Assembly: GCA_038087015.1 (NCBI GenBank)
Contig: JASBNA010000080.1
Span: forward strand, 62,001-126,000
DNA: 64,000 nt
Source of the DNA: Cerrena zonata
Taxonomy: Eukaryota; Basidiomycota; Agaricomycetes; Polyporales; Cerrenaceae
Direction of reading: 5' to 3'
Below are positions 13,291-26,096 of this stretch, piece after piece. Positions within the stretch are counted from its first letter, which is position 1. Each line of letters opens with the position of its first letter. Under the pieces are notes generated by a model. The model was not told where the DNA came from and did not search any database. It saw only the letters and a list, made by a program, of their open reading frames with translations. Made by a program: the position numbers and the translations under genes.

Positions 13291-15967
13291 TCTTTTGGAA
13301 GAGACATCCGATGTTAGACAGTCGGTCTATCCTAAAGTCGTCATACCTTCCGATCACTCAAATGTCCCCATTCCCACCACATTACAACCATGAATGACGA
13401 GAAATCCTGAGACAAGGTGTCATTGTTGTCCTGCTCCATCCTAGCGACAGGCTCTCGAGTCTCTATGACTTTCTTTGACATACCCTTCACAAGTCCACAA
13501 TCTATATCCTCAACCTCGGCCGGTTAATCTGATTTTTTGTCCACAATGTCTTTTTCCAACTACTCCACCCCCCTCCTCCCTGAACCGGTGAACCATTCAA
13601 TATTCAGAACTCCTTGCTCGACATCACACCCTGATCTATAGAGGTGACATCATGTATCGCCTATGATGCTTGTCTATCTTTGTTGTCCCTGTTACAGTGG
13701 CCCCTCGACGAGGTCGTGTTTGTTTCGTTTGTCTCAAATCAAGGGTGGAGGATACACGGTCTCTATGCCGCACACTCTGACGACACCTTAATCGATATCT
13801 CTATTTCTAATCCATCATAGCGTACCGATTTACGTTCTGACTCACTCACAACTGCTCCAAGTTGCACGACGATGTTTGGAGCTCCCTCGGTCCTGACGTT
13901 CATTCTCCCTGCCTCTACGAAGCTCAAACACTTTACAATTCAAAGAAGCACCCACTCCTGCTTGCAATCCTGCACGTAAACTTTGTTTCCTTCTTGAGAC
14001 ATATCGATATCTCGCTTCCGGAGAAAATCTTCGATTTTTACATCCCTTACTTGAAGTCAGACCTGGCGATGTTTCGTTCAGACACTTGCTTCGCTTGCTA
14101 GTCCAGAGGGGGTCACAATGTCTATTCCCGATACCCGAACTCCTCTTTAGCTAAGCTGGAAATGATGCCACTGAACTACGAAGACGCTATATGACTGTCT
14201 ACTCCAGGTAAATCACTTTCTAGCCTCTACGAGTTTTGTGTTGACATGCTAGTATATAGCCAGATATGTACAATCATGACTCCATACACAGACATGTTCA
14301 GGGCATATCGAAGAGATGGGTGCGCCTGTCTCTGTTGTCGGTCTGTCAGTTGACTACTACGCTACTTGACTCATGGTCCCTTCGGGCCATTTGTCTTCAC
14401 CATTCATCTCTCAATACCTGCCAATTTCTATAGCCGAAACAGCCGACGAAAAGGCTGAGGACTAGGCTTCCTTCTTTTGTCAATGATGCAATTGGTCATT
14501 ATGACGCATGTCCATATCTGTGACTCGATACTCTAAAGTTCTCCAGCGACATCTACCTCTGCTGGATTTCGTGCTCTTGCTCCTTCACAACTTCGTGCAA
14601 CTCATGATCTCAGGAAGACAACTTTCACCTGTTTGCCTCCATTCATAGTTCTCGCTATGTACCGCAAGATCAAGCCTTCAATACTTTGATTACTCGTCAC
14701 CTACGACCATTGACACAGAGATGACTTTGTCCTTGTTTCCTCTTATCTTGACTGAACCTCTCCTTTCTGAGAGAGTCGCCATCCTGACATAACCTGAAGC
14801 CTTGTGCTTGACAAACCAATTCTCTGCCACCCACCCTCCCCGACTCACGGTGCACCTGACCGAAGCAATGACCAAACCTTTTTGTTGGTCTCTCCACTTG
14901 TTAAATGCTCATGTCACTCAATGGTATCGCTAGCCTTGATGTATCCGTTACTCTAGCTCATACAAGGGCTGTTGAGTTCTTACGCATCCTATTTTCTTTT
15001 AGCTCCTACCACCTGTCCTCACCATTTGTCCCCCTCAAAAGTCGTCATTTGGTAGGCTTTCAGCCTCAAGAATATCATGGTTTCATCCATGAAGAACGTA
15101 CAGATTGCTGAAGATGGTTGTGATAACACATCAAACTACCTCCTATACAATAGGGTAGCTGTTCTATAGTGTCTAGAACGAAATATGTGGTATATTTTAT
15201 CTTTTCTGGGGAATTCAAATACATGTTGCAAACAGTCCTTGCTGTCACTGGAGAGTATGGATCCACAATTATAACTGGTGCTCAATCAATGGCTTTCAAT
15301 GAAATATATTGTTGTGGTAAGTGTAGGTACATGATGGTGTATACATGTGGAGGTTGGTGACGGTATCTGTTGGTGGATGATCAACTAGATGTCTGATACA
15401 CATTGAGATGGTAGCCATGATAGTTGCAAGCTTTGACAAACAACTAATGGGGCATGGACAGTACTCTGCTTCTCATCTTGGGAACAATCATGTCAGGGAA
15501 ACGCGAATGTGAACTGAGTAGCTGGCCTCGAAAGAAACCTTGTGGAGTATGACTGAGCTGATGAGCGATAAGGTAGAGAGAATGAGGACAATGTCAATCG
15601 AGTCAATTGAGGGTAGGATGATTATCAATGTGTCGTGAAAATCGAGGAGGTATGGTATGATACGGGATTTGAGCTATACAGGCACCGTCGAAAAATCAGC
15701 CATGGAATGTGCGGAAAGCCACTCATACAGTAATCACCTCGCAGAAGAGTTGGTATGCGCCGGAATAGGAGAATAGTAATGTCAGCTTCGATCCCTAGGT
15801 CCGGTATTCCCTGGTTTCGTGTACCAACTCACTTCCGGACCTAATCACCCAGAAAAGCTTGTGTCCTACCATCTCACTTGCATAAATGCAATGTACACAA
15901 TCTCGACTCCTCCCCAAAGCTTTCTTACACTTTGAGTCTTCTACCATGATTGCTATGCCGATCTCAC
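13291..15967. other. No supported gene
   Basis: Short open frames only. Around 14250-14345 there is a diverged relative of the repeated block at 6797 and 8707. From about 15070 onward the base composition drifts toward AT and the duplicated-unit similarity is no longer visible. This is the boundary between the higher-GC left part and the AT-rich transposon-dense remainder. Confidence 0.35.
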
Positions 15968-15996
15968 CTCATCCAAGGTGTTACCACTTCAGTATT

Positions 15997-16711
15997 CACT
16001 GGATCATAACCCAAATTTTAGGCTTTATAAAAGTCAGGTAAAATCTTATAAAAATTCTCTTACAAAATATACTTTTGAGCATTATAAAATTGTCAGAAAA
16101 TGCTAAATTGCAGCAGAATTTGATAAATCATAAAAACCTATATAAATTCAGACTTTTGTATTCACTTTTTAGACTTTAGAAATATTGAATTTTCATATAT
16201 TTTTTATAAGAGAAAAATTTACTATACAAAATTCAAAATTTTAATATACTTTTATTTCTCTAAAAATCATAATATAATTGTATATATGAAAATAAAGTTT
16301 TATAAATGGAGAGCCTAATAAGAAGATATAGACTACTATTGTTGGTAAATCATAGTCTCTGTCAATTATACTATCTGATAGAGATATTGAAGTATGCAAT
16401 ATCACTGACCTTTCCAAACTAGCAGTTTAAATTTTATATTACTTTTGGAGAATCAAAAGTGTATAAAAATTTTGAATTTTATATAGTAAATTTTTCTCTA
16501 ACAAAAAATGTATAAAAATTCAACATTTCTAAAGTCTAAAAATTGAATACAAAAGTCTGAATTTATATAGATTTTTATGATTCATCAAATTCTGCTGCAA
16601 TTTAGCATTTTCTGACACTTTTATAGTGCTAAAAAGTATATTTTGTAAGAGAATTTTTATAAAACTTTACCTGACTTTTATGAAGCCTAAAATTTGGGCT
16701 ATGATCCAGTG
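15997..16711 (+). mobile_element. CACTA-like palindromic MITE, family A (copy A1)
   Basis: Begins CACTGGATCATAACCC and ends GGGCTATGATCCAGTG. About 240 bp at each end are inverted complements, around a unique loop of about 210-230 bp. The flanking ATT is duplicated (15994-15996 and 16712-16714). It has no coding capacity. The strand is an arbitrary loop orientation (loop reading AATTGTATAT first). It is inserted in the exon of the GCM-like gene. Confidence 0.85.
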
Positions 16712-16908
16712 ATTCATTAATGCATGTTTGATGCGGTCAGGGTTGGGAGGAATAGTAGATATTTCCGTAATAGGCTGTGTGTTTCCCTCGAGAAGAGGGA
16801 TCCCCGTCATGAGCTTTGAAGGCCCTGCTTTTGGGTGCCCAAAAACAATCTGGCGAAGTTTTGCTGCCTCTGAGGCTTCGAGATGAAGAGGATGTGGGCG
16901 ATGATGTA

Positions 16909-17622
16909 CACTGGATCGTAGCCCAAATTTTGGGCTTCATAAAAGTAAAGTAAAATTTTATAAAAAGTCTCTTACAAAACATACTTTTTAGACCCAAAAA
17001 ATGATGTAAAAATTCAGAATTGCAGCAGAATTTGATGAATCACAAAAGCCTATACAAATTCTGACTTTTGTATCCAGTTTTTACAGTTTAAAAAGGCTCA
17101 ATTTTGATACTTTTTTGTTAGAGCAAAATTTGGAATACAAAATTCAAAGTTTTGACACACATTTATTTTTCCAAAACTGATATAAAATTTAAAACTGCTA
17201 AATTGGCAAGATACATAGTATTGTATACCAAACTACCTCCATCAAATAGTCTTATTGACAGGGACCATAATGTACTAAGAATAGTAGTCTATATCTTCTC
17301 TTTAGGCTGTCCATTTATGAAACTTTATTTTAATATATACAATTATATTATAATTTTTGACAAAATAAAAGTGTATCAAAATGTTGAATTTTGCATATTG
17401 AATTTTGCCCTAATAAAAAAGTATGCAAATTGAGCTTTTTTAAACTCCAAAAAGTGGATATAAAAGTCTGAATTTGTACAGGTTTTTGTGATTCATCAAT
17501 TTTTGCTGCAATTCTGAATTTTTACATTATTTTTTAGGTCTAAAAAGTATGTTTTGTAAGAGACTTTTTATAAAATTTTACTTTACTTTTATGAAGCCCA
17601 AAATTTGGGCTATGATCCAGTG
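16909..17622 (-). mobile_element. CACTA-like palindromic MITE, family A (copy A2)
   Basis: Starts CACTGGATCGTAGCCC and ends GGGCTATGATCCAGTG, with an exact GTA duplication (16906-16908 and 17623-17625). The loop is in the opposite orientation to A1. An open stretch of about 90 codons in the loop recurs in A4 but is closed in A5 and A7, so it is not considered coding. It interrupts the GCM-like exon just after the HRGHH motif. Confidence 0.87.
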
Positions 17623-18699
17623 GTAAATGGTGTCCACGGTGTTCGATATGCTTTCCAGAAGCATAGTCGTGTGAGATGATCCTAATGTCACAAGCTTCGT
17701 GTGCGAAGATTTCCCCGCACTCGCACTGGTTATACAATTGCTTTGCAACATTCCTTATGTGAACAACAGGGTGTATTCGAACACGGCAGTTGTTGTTAGT
17801 GCATACAATGACACCAAGGCACTTGCGAAGACTCTTCTTCCCTTTAGACCATTCAGTTGCCAAAGAATCACCCCCTAAGCCACCAAACATAGATGTAGCC
17901 CAGTGAACCATAGCATTTTGACTCGCTTTGACTTCGTTATTATTCAAGAGAAAAGTGGTATTGCCATCCGGCCATGGGTCCCAAGCTGTAATTGCAGGCT
18001 TATTTTCTTGTCCAGATTTCGGAGCGGTCGCAGTAATTGCAGGAGTTGTGGTGGACAGCAGAATCTGAGGTCAGTTGATACCAATATTGGGCACTAATGC
18101 GGAGAGGGGATTTTGCATGGGTGGAGGTGCATAGCCAATACACCGATCTATTATAGTACATCAGACAAAGGATGCTACTGAGGATTTCAATGCAACCACT
18201 CACTATTCTGATCTAATATCGGAACAAAGGTCGATAGAACACCAGCTTCGGCAGATGTCCGTGCTTGCGAATGATCTGAAGGCTCAATGGGTTCACGGAA
18301 ATAGCGTAGCATGTGGTGGAGAAACCCCTATAGACAGTTGAGCATTATGAAAACATAGATCATGCATATACTTATGAGAATCATCAATTCAAGCAAACCT
18401 TTCAAGTTCTTCGAGCATGAAAACAAGTGGGAAGCGAAGGAGGGAGGAGACAACCACCGTTGTTTACCCTCGATGTAATCAGCCTGGGCGATCTCCGAGG
18501 AGCAGAAGAGATCAAAGAGCGAAAGCAGATTACATTGCATCCTCTCAGGTTACATCTATTCTACCGAGGCTATGAGATAAGATAATACTAACAATTAGAG
18601 CAAACTCACCAGTTCTACTATGGAAAGGGCATGGGGTAAGTAAGGAAAAACAATAAGATGTTATATCACCCTAAATGAACACAGATAAATCAAAAATAC

Positions 18700-18900
18700 A
18701 AATGCACGCAAGTGAAAGCTGGTGTATGCACGTGAAAGCACCACGAAAGCAAGCGAGAGCACCACGAAAGCATGATGAACGCACAATGAAAGCAAGTGAA
18801 AGCATGACGCAAGCAAGTGAAAGCATGATGAAAGCATGATGAGAGCAAGCGGACACATAGATGAAAGCAAGTGGAAGCAAGTGAACGCAGGGACGAATGC
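18700..18900. repeat. Low-complexity minisatellite with a 10-bp theme
   Basis: Alternating blocks such as GCAAGTGAAA, GCATGATGAA and GCACCACGAA repeat with a period of about 10 bp. Because the period is not a multiple of three, all three minus frames stay open for 69-80 codons with similar products. These are artefacts of the repeat, not genes. Confidence 0.75.
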
Positions 18901-19202
18901 AAGATGTGCGCAAAAATCAGTGTTGACAGCCTTCAGTAAACATAGCTGTCAGCAGGGGATTTATCACCTCTCCTGCCACCTCACACACATGTTGAGCCTT
19001 TCTCCGCCTTGCTTGTGCCTGAATTCATGCGTTTTTCATTTCCTCAGTCTCAATATCAACCATTTTGTGTTACAACAAATGTTACTTTTCTTTGCCATAT
19101 CTCATTCCTCTTCATCTTATCTGTACTATGACATCATTTCCTTCTAGACTCACTATCTATCTACACCTCATGGACGTTTTAGCACTCACATGACATAGCA
19201 CA

Positions 19203-19547
19203 TGTTACACTCCCACCCTATTGTCCTCTGATGTGCCCCATGACTTTGTATCTTGTACTATGACTCACTCATCAGTCCCATGACTCGTTCGTCATATGCT
19301 GACTCACTCTTTTCCTTCCACATGACTCATTTGTTGTACTCTGACTTATTTTTCATTCTTGTATGACTCACACTATTTATCTGATTGGCTACTAGGAAGG
19401 GGGTCCTCTCTAACTATATATACCCTGTACATATCATAGTTAGTTCCTTAATCTGACCTAGGCGCATCTGCTCTACTTAGAACCAGAACCTCAGACTTGA
19501 ACTACTCAAACTCAGAACCAGAACAACTTAGGGCTTCGCCTGTAACA
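19203..19547 (+). mobile_element. 5' LTR of Ty3/gypsy element 1
   Basis: Starts TGTTACACTC and ends CGCCTGTAACA, giving a TGTTACA/TGTAACA terminal inverted repeat. A TATATATA promoter-like motif lies at about 19415, preceded by a CCAAT-type GATTGGCT. The shared core CCTTAATCTGACCTAGGC recurs as CCTTAACCTGACCTAGGC in the LTR fragment at 30055-30237. It is followed directly by gag-like coding sequence on the same strand. The matching 3' LTR is not in the window because the element's end is lost at B1. Confidence 0.65.
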
Positions 19548-20481
19548 AAAGGTCAGGTTTACTCAGAACACTTGCTCTTACGCTTGTGTCCACAGAACCC
19601 AGAAAACAACCCAGCACATTTATAAACGTTGTCGTCAACCTCAACTCCCTCCTCACACAACTCCCTATCCTCTTCCTCATTTACTCCATCTATCAACTCT
19701 ATATCGCCCTCAGAAACATTCTCAGAACTATCAACCACAGCAACCTTGCTCAACACCAAGAGCTCCTTCAGCACCTCAGCAATTGGGATCAAGAACGTAC
19801 CATCCTCCTGGAAGAAATCTATCGACTCACTCCACGGGATCGAAGACCTCAGAACTACCACCACTAGACTATTCCTATTCCTTACATGCAATAGACAGTC
19901 ATAAAGACAATTGCGGATAGATCCTGGGGAGTCAATAACACTTGGTGATCCCAGGTGCTCAAGCCTCCTTCAAAGAAACATTTTACTCACCTCACTGAGC
20001 AGAAAACCTCAGCTGTAGAGCACAACCTTTGTGGTTGGGACATTATAGACACTGGCCAATAGAAATGAAGATCAACTTCCATACCCAAGCTACCTCAAAG
20101 ATGGGGTACACTACTTAGGACAAGGAACAGGGAAAAGACCAGTTCTTTTTGAAAGACATTGGCGATACACAGATGAGAAACAGGAAGGCATTGAATCCTA
20201 TTTCTTCCACAACCTGTCACCAGTACTAAACTCCAAATGAGACATACCACCACCAGGAGCTGACCTCCAACCTGACGGACACTTCAAGCTCAACGGTAGA
20301 CTTGTCAATTTTGACAGAGATGACGGAACCTGGTACATCAAAGAAAGCGAACAAGGTGTTGCATACAAATCCTGGAAAGATTGGATACCCCTCGATGACA
20401 GACTCTGGTTACCACCACCACCTTGTATCGAGACCAGAACACCATCTAATCAACCAGCATTGAGACTTCCCAGACTTGCAT
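19548..20481 (+). pseudogene. gag-like region of gypsy element 1
   Basis: Reading on the plus strand from about 20087 gives a coherent stretch with YLKDGVHYLGQGTGKRP, WYIKESEQG and WIPLDDRLWLPPPP, broken by one TGA at about 20238 that is explainable as CGA to TGA. Upstream (19550-20080) only short frames remain. The position between LTR and pol makes it the structural gag region, but I cannot match it to a named gag family. It ends abruptly at element C1. Confidence 0.5.
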
Positions 20482-20968
20482 CACTGGGTATAATACCGAA
20501 TTTTTAGGCATAAAAAGCAAGGAAAGATTTTAGAAAAAGTCCCAGCTTTTTTACTAGACTTTGCACTCTAAAAAATCAAAAAAGATTCAGAATAGTTGTA
20601 AAATCTTTTGCAGCTAAAGAAGATGAAAGAAGTCTGAATTTTTGGTCTCATAAAATTCTCTATCACTAAACAAACCAGTCTATCAGCCTATAAATCAACT
20701 TGTTAACTTATCAACTTACTTACTAACAGTCTAATATGGCTAGAAGTCAACTAGTAAGTAGGTCAATAGGCCTGTAGATTAAGTGATAGAAGTTTTCATG
20801 AGACCAAAGATTCTAAATCTTTTCATCTTCTTTAACTGCAGAAGATTTTACAGCTATTCTAAATCTTTTTTGATTTTTGAGAATACAAAGTCTAGTAAAA
20901 AAGCTGGGACTTTTTCTAAAATCTTTCCTTGCTTTTTTATGCCTAAAAATTCGGTATTATACCCAGTG
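20482..20968. mobile_element. CACTA-like palindromic MITE, family C (copy C1)
   Basis: Begins CACTGGGTATAATACCG and ends CGGTATTATACCCAGTG. The arms of about 200 bp are inverted complements, and the centre holds another imperfect inverted repeat (TTAACTTATCAACTTAC region). Flanking triplets are CAT and ATA, which do not match. It lies exactly where the gypsy coding sequence jumps from the gag side to the end of the protease, with the DSG-containing protease core missing. Confidence 0.78.
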
Positions 20969-21935
20969 ATACCTAATCACGTCACTTGGAGATCAGGATA
21001 TCATCCTTGGGTTCTTCTGACTCAAACAGTATAACCCTATGATCAATTGGAACACCAGAGAAGTCAAATTTTCAAACACAAGGCTGTATATGTTTACCAA
21101 ATGACTACAAACTATCTTCCACATGGCAGCACAGATGATACCAGAAACAAATTGAAAAGTCACTATTGATGAAGTTGAAGATAGAGACAACAACCCATCT
21201 ATGGAAACCAAAGAAGAAAATTCAGACATATCGATCAAAGAATGAATGAGCAGATTAGAAGCCAATGAACTGCTTATATCCTACATCAAGAGGGAAGACA
21301 CATGCCATGTCTGGATGAAAGAAGAAAAACCACTCACTGAAGAATTTGACCTTATCGAATCCAAAGTCTATGGACCAAAGATTGGATGAATCATGAAACC
21401 CTTGCACAGTGTGCGATATACCTTTGAGTGCGATATATGGATCTGCCAAAAAGTCAACCCAGCCATGCTAATGGCACAGAAAGCCAACAAGGAAGAACCA
21501 CCGAAACTGCTCACTAAACTCATCCCAAAGGAGTACCACAGTTACCTTGATGTCTTTGAGAAAAAGAAAGCCGAATGATTCCCTGAACCAAGACCCTACA
21601 ATTATGCCATTAACTTAAAACCTGATTTCCAACCTAAGGATTTTAAGTTGTACTCTCTATTGCAACCGGAACAAGCAAAACTAGATGAATTCCTAGATGA
21701 AAACCCTACATCAGGGAGTCAGATTCTCCAATGGCTAGTCCATTTTTCTTTGTAGCCAAAAAGGATCAACCCTGTCAAGACTACCAATACATAAATGAAG
21801 GCACAATCCCAGATAAATACCCTATCCCTCTCGTCACCAATCTCCTTGAAAAACTCAGACATGTCAATATCTTCACAAAGTTAGATCTCAGAAATGGGTA
21901 TAACAATGTACGCATAAGGGAAGGGGATCAATGGA

Positions 21936-22650
21936 CACTGGATCATAGCCCAAATTTTAGGCTTCATGAAAGTAAGGTAAAGTTTTATAAAAATTCTCTT
22001 ACAAAACATGATTTATAGCACCCAAAAATTGTCAAAAAATGCAGAATTTTAGCAGAATTTGATAAATCATAAGAATATGTGCAAATACAGCCTTTTGTAT
22101 TCAATTTTTAGAGTTCAAAAAAGGTCAATTTTAATACATTTTTTACTAGAGGAAAGTTTACTCTACAAAATTTAAAATTTTGATACATTTTTATTTCTTC
22201 AAAAAGTCTAATATAATTGTATATATCAAAATAAAGTACTATGAATATAAAGGCTAAAGAGAGGATATAGATAACTGTTCTTAGTAAATCCTGGTCTTCG
22301 TTAATTCTACTATCTAATATATATAGTTAGATATGCAATACTACTCATCTTGTCAAATTATCAGTTTAAATTTTAAATCATATTTGGAAAAATAAAAGTG
22401 TATCAAAATTTTGAATTTTGTAGAGTAAACTTTCCTCTAATAAAAAATGTATTAAAATTGACCTTTTTTGAACTCTAAAAATTGAATACAAAAGGCTGTA
22501 TTTGCACATATTCTTATGATTTATCAAATTCTGCTAAAATTCTGCATTTTTTGACAATTTTTGGGTGCTATAAATCATGTTTTGTAAGAGAATTTTTATA
22601 AAACTTTACCTTACTTTCATGAAGCCTAAAATTTGGGCTATGATCCAGTG
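21936..22650 (+). mobile_element. Family A MITE (copy A3) in gypsy RT
   Basis: CACTGGATC...GATCCAGTG ends and an exact GGA duplication (21933-21935 and 22651-22653). Ignoring it joins EGDQW to KAAFK, the expected RT sequence, so the insertion is simple and precise. Confidence 0.9.
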
Positions 22651-23046
22651 GGAAAGCAGCCTTCAAGATAAATCGCAGATTATTCGAGCCAACTGTAATG
22701 TTCTTCAGGTTATGTAATTCACCAGCAATCTTCCAATGCATGATGAATAGCATCTTCAGAGATATGATTGATGAAGGATGGCTCATTATCTACATGGACA
22801 ATATGCTCATATTCTCTGAGGACCACATTGTTTACCACCAGTAAGTTCTATGAGTATTGAAACGACTCAAGAAACATGATCTGTTTCTCAAAGCTGAAAA
22901 ATGCATTTTCAATGCCAAAGAAGTAGAATTCCTGGGTCTTATCCTAAAACTGGGAGAACTACACACGGACCCAGTCAAACTAGAGGGTATCAGGTCATGG
23001 CCAACTCTGGAGAACATCAAACAAGTCAGATCATTTCTGGGCTTCG

Positions 23047-23760
23047 CACTGGACCGTAGCCTGAATTTTGGGCTCCATAGAAGTAAAGTAAAATTTTATG
23101 AAAAGTCTCTTACAAAACATACTTTTTAGACCCAAAAAATGATGTAAAAATTCAGAATTGCAGCAGAATTTGATGAATCACAAAAACCTATACAAATTCT
23201 GACTTTTGTATTCAGTTTTTACAGTTTAAAAAGGCTCAATTTTGATATATTTTTTGTTAGAGCAAAATTTGGAATACAAAATTCAAAATTCTGACATATA
23301 TTTATTTTTCCAAAACTGATATAAAATTTAAACTGCTAAATTGGCAAGATGTATAGTATTGTATACCAAAATACCTCCATCAAATATTCTTATTGACAGG
23401 GACTATGATGTATTAAGAATAGTAGTCTATATCTTCTCTTTAGGCTGTCTATTTATAAAACTTTATTTTAATATATACAATTATATTATAATTTTTGACA
23501 AAATAAAAGTATATCAAGATGTTGAATTTTGCATACTGAATTTTGCCCTAGCAAAAAATTATAAAAATTGAGCTTTTTTGAACTCTGAAAAGTAGATACA
23601 AAAGTCTGAATTTGCATAGGTTTTTGTGATTCATCAATTTCTACTGCAATTTAGAATTCTTACATTATTTTTTGGGTCTATAAAGCATGTTTTGTAAGAG
23701 ACTTTTTATAAAGTTTTACTTTACTTTTATGAAGCCCAAAATTCGGGCTACGGTCCAGTG
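23047..23760 (-). mobile_element. Family A MITE (copy A4) between RT and RNase H
   Basis: Starts CACTGGACCGTAGCC and ends GGCTACGGTCCAGTG, with an exact TCG duplication (23044-23046 and 23761-23763). Removing it joins SFLGF to GNFY, the usual RT/RNase H hinge. The loop is reversed relative to A3. Confidence 0.9.
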
Positions 23761-24162
23761 TCGGCAACTTCTATTGAAAATTCATTCAACAATATGTGGA
23801 ACTAGCCAGACCCCTTCATGACCTCACCAGGAAAGACCATCCTTGGGAATGGAATGAAGCATGCCAAATTGCATTTGACGCACTAAAGGCCAAATTCACA
23901 TCGGCACCTGTACTCCATATGCCAGACCCCACCAAACCATTTGTCCTAGAAACTGATGCAAGCAAGTTTGCACTAAGAGCTGTCCTGAGGCAGAAAGACA
24001 TAAATGGTGACTGGCATCCATGTGGATTCCTATCAAAGAGCTTATCTGCTGCAGAACACAACTATGAGATCTATGATCAGGAAATGCTTGGAATTATAAC
24101 AGGTTTAAAACACTGGAGACATCTATTGTGGGGATCGCCACACAGGTTTATCATTTGCACTG

Positions 24163-24877
24163 CACTGGATCGTGGCCTGAATTTTAGGCTTCATAAAAGT
24201 AAGGTCAAATTTTATAAAAAGTCTCTTACAAAATATGATTTTAAGCACCTAAAAATTGTCAAAAAATGCAGAATTTTAGCAGAATTTAATGAATCATAAA
24301 ATTCTTGGCTAATTCAGACTTTTGTATCTAATTTTTAGACTTTAGAAATATTGAATTTTTGTTTATTTTTTATTGGAGAAAAGTTTACTATGCAAAATTC
24401 AAAATTTTGATGCACTTTTGTTTCTCCAAAAGTGATATAAAATTTAAACTGCTAATTTGGAAAGGTCAGTGATATTGCATACTTAAATATCTCTATCAGA
24501 GAGTATAATTAACAGAGACTATGATTTACCACCAATAGTAGTCTATATCTTCTCTCCAGGCTCTCTATTTATAACACTTTATTTTGATATATACAATTAT
24601 ATTATGATTTCTAGGGAAATAAAAGTGTATCAAAATTTGAAATTTTGTATAGTAAACTTTTCTCCAATAAAAAATAAACAAAAATTCAATATTTCTAAAG
24701 TCTAAAAATTAGATACAAAAGTCTGAATTAGCCAAGGATTTTATGATTCATCAAATTTTGCTGAAATTCTGCATTTTTTGACAATTTTTAGGTGCTTAAA
24801 ATCATATTTTGTAAGAGACTTTTTATAAAATTTGACTTTACTTTTATGAAGCCTAAAATTTGGGCTACGATCCAGTG
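24163..24877 (-). mobile_element. Family A MITE (copy A5) in gypsy RNase H
   Basis: CACTGGATCG start, CGATCCAGTG end, and an exact CTG duplication (24160-24162 and 24878-24880). Removing it restores FIICT-DHKNLTYF, a canonical gypsy RNase H end. Confidence 0.9.
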
Positions 24878-26096
24878 CTGATCACAAGAATCTTACGTAC
24901 TTCTGAGCACCCCAGCAACTCAACCCACAGCAAGCCAGATGACATGGATTGATCAAAGAATATGACTGTGCAATCCAACATGTACCCGGAAGCCAAATGG
25001 TCATCTCTGACATGCTCTCATGAAACCCTGCCTTGATGACAAATCTGGAGATGACACCCTAACAGTAATGTTACCAGATCACTTATTCTTACATGTAATA
25101 GACACTGAGTTGAGGCAAGAAATCACCAAGTCGAACAAAATAGACCTGCTAGTCAAAGAAGCAATCGAAGCACTAAAGAACAAAGGACCCTCAGATCTCA
25201 AGTTGGACCTAGCCAACTGGAAGACAGATGAAGGATTGGTTCTTTACAAGGGAAAGATTTACATCCCAGCAGATGAGAAACTAAGATGAAGAATTGTCCA
25301 TGATCATCACAACCTACCAGTGATAGGTCACCTGGGAATCCTAAAGACAAAGGAATTGGTCACCCGAGACTATTGGTAGCCTGGATTGCATACATTCATT
25401 ACCAACTATGTCACAGGATGTGCAGTCTGTCAGCAGAACAAGGTCAACACACACCTAACTGCACCACCATTGATGCCTATTCCCACAAAGTCACAATGAC
25501 CATTTGCTGACATTTCTATGGATTGGGTTACTGGACTACCAGAAGTCAGCAGTTTTAATGCTGCCCTGGTCATGGTAGACCATGGCCTTTCAAAGGGAGC
25601 TATTTTGATGCCTGGGACTAAGGACACCGATCACATGGTAATAGCAAAACTCATTCATCAGCACATTTACCAAAGATTTGGCCTCCCTGAGTCCGCCATA
25701 TTGGATCAAGGCCTACAATTTGCATCCAGAGTCTTCCAAAAATTCTCAGAATCATGGGTGTCAAGTCAAAAATGAGCACAACCTACCACCCACAGACTGA
25801 TGGAGAAACTGAATGCATGAACCAGGAAATGGAAGCCTATCTCTGAATGTTCTGTGCGGATAACCCTGACAACTGGTCAGAAGCACTAAGCAATGCCGAG
25901 TTTGTACATAACCAAAGAACCCATGAAGCACAAGGCATGTCTCCATTCTACATCATAATGGGATACAATCTGAGAGCAATTCCCACTGTTTACCCAGGAA
26001 CCAATGTGCCCGCTGCACAGGATTGGCTACAAAGCTTACAATGAATCTGGGACGAAGCATGTACTGCACATGAACTAGCTTGAAGACAGATGGCAG

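Larger units (their letters stand above)
15968..18312 (-). pseudogene. Decayed gene with GCM/WRKY-like zinc-binding region, split by two A elements
   Basis: Exon 1 runs from an ATG at 18312 to 18204. An intron of 56 nt (18203-18148, GT..AG) is followed by exon 2 from 18147. Exon 2 contains SKGKKSLRKCLGVIVC, then C-x5-C spaced cysteines, an NQCECGEIFAHEAC stretch and a terminal YASGKHIEHRGHH. This Cys/His pattern fits the GCM/WRKY-type zinc-binding fold found near fungal Mutator-like and related transposases, and in host proteins derived from them. The frame is cut at 17622 by element A2 and at 16711 by A1. Skipping each element and one copy of its 3-bp duplication gives one uninterrupted frame down to a potential GT donor at 15968. 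There is one internal TGA at 18071-18073, explainable as CGA to TGA. No transposase catalytic domain was found, so function is unknown. It could be a transposon remnant or a host gene. Confidence 0.55.

Noticed and set aside
17152..17433. Open frame of about 90 codons in the loop of A2 (also in A4)
   Set aside because: Closed by stops in A5 and A7 and absent from the other loop orientation, so it is chance openness in an AT-rich MITE loop.
17540..17640. Frames ending in a DHSPNFGLHKSKVKFYKKSL-like tail at several loci
   Set aside because: This tail is the translated end of family A elements, so the frames are fusions of host sequence with MITE sequence.
18661..18913. Three overlapping minus-strand frames of 69-80 codons
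   Set aside because: Produced by a 10-bp repeat that stays open in all frames. Their products are repeats of the same few residues.
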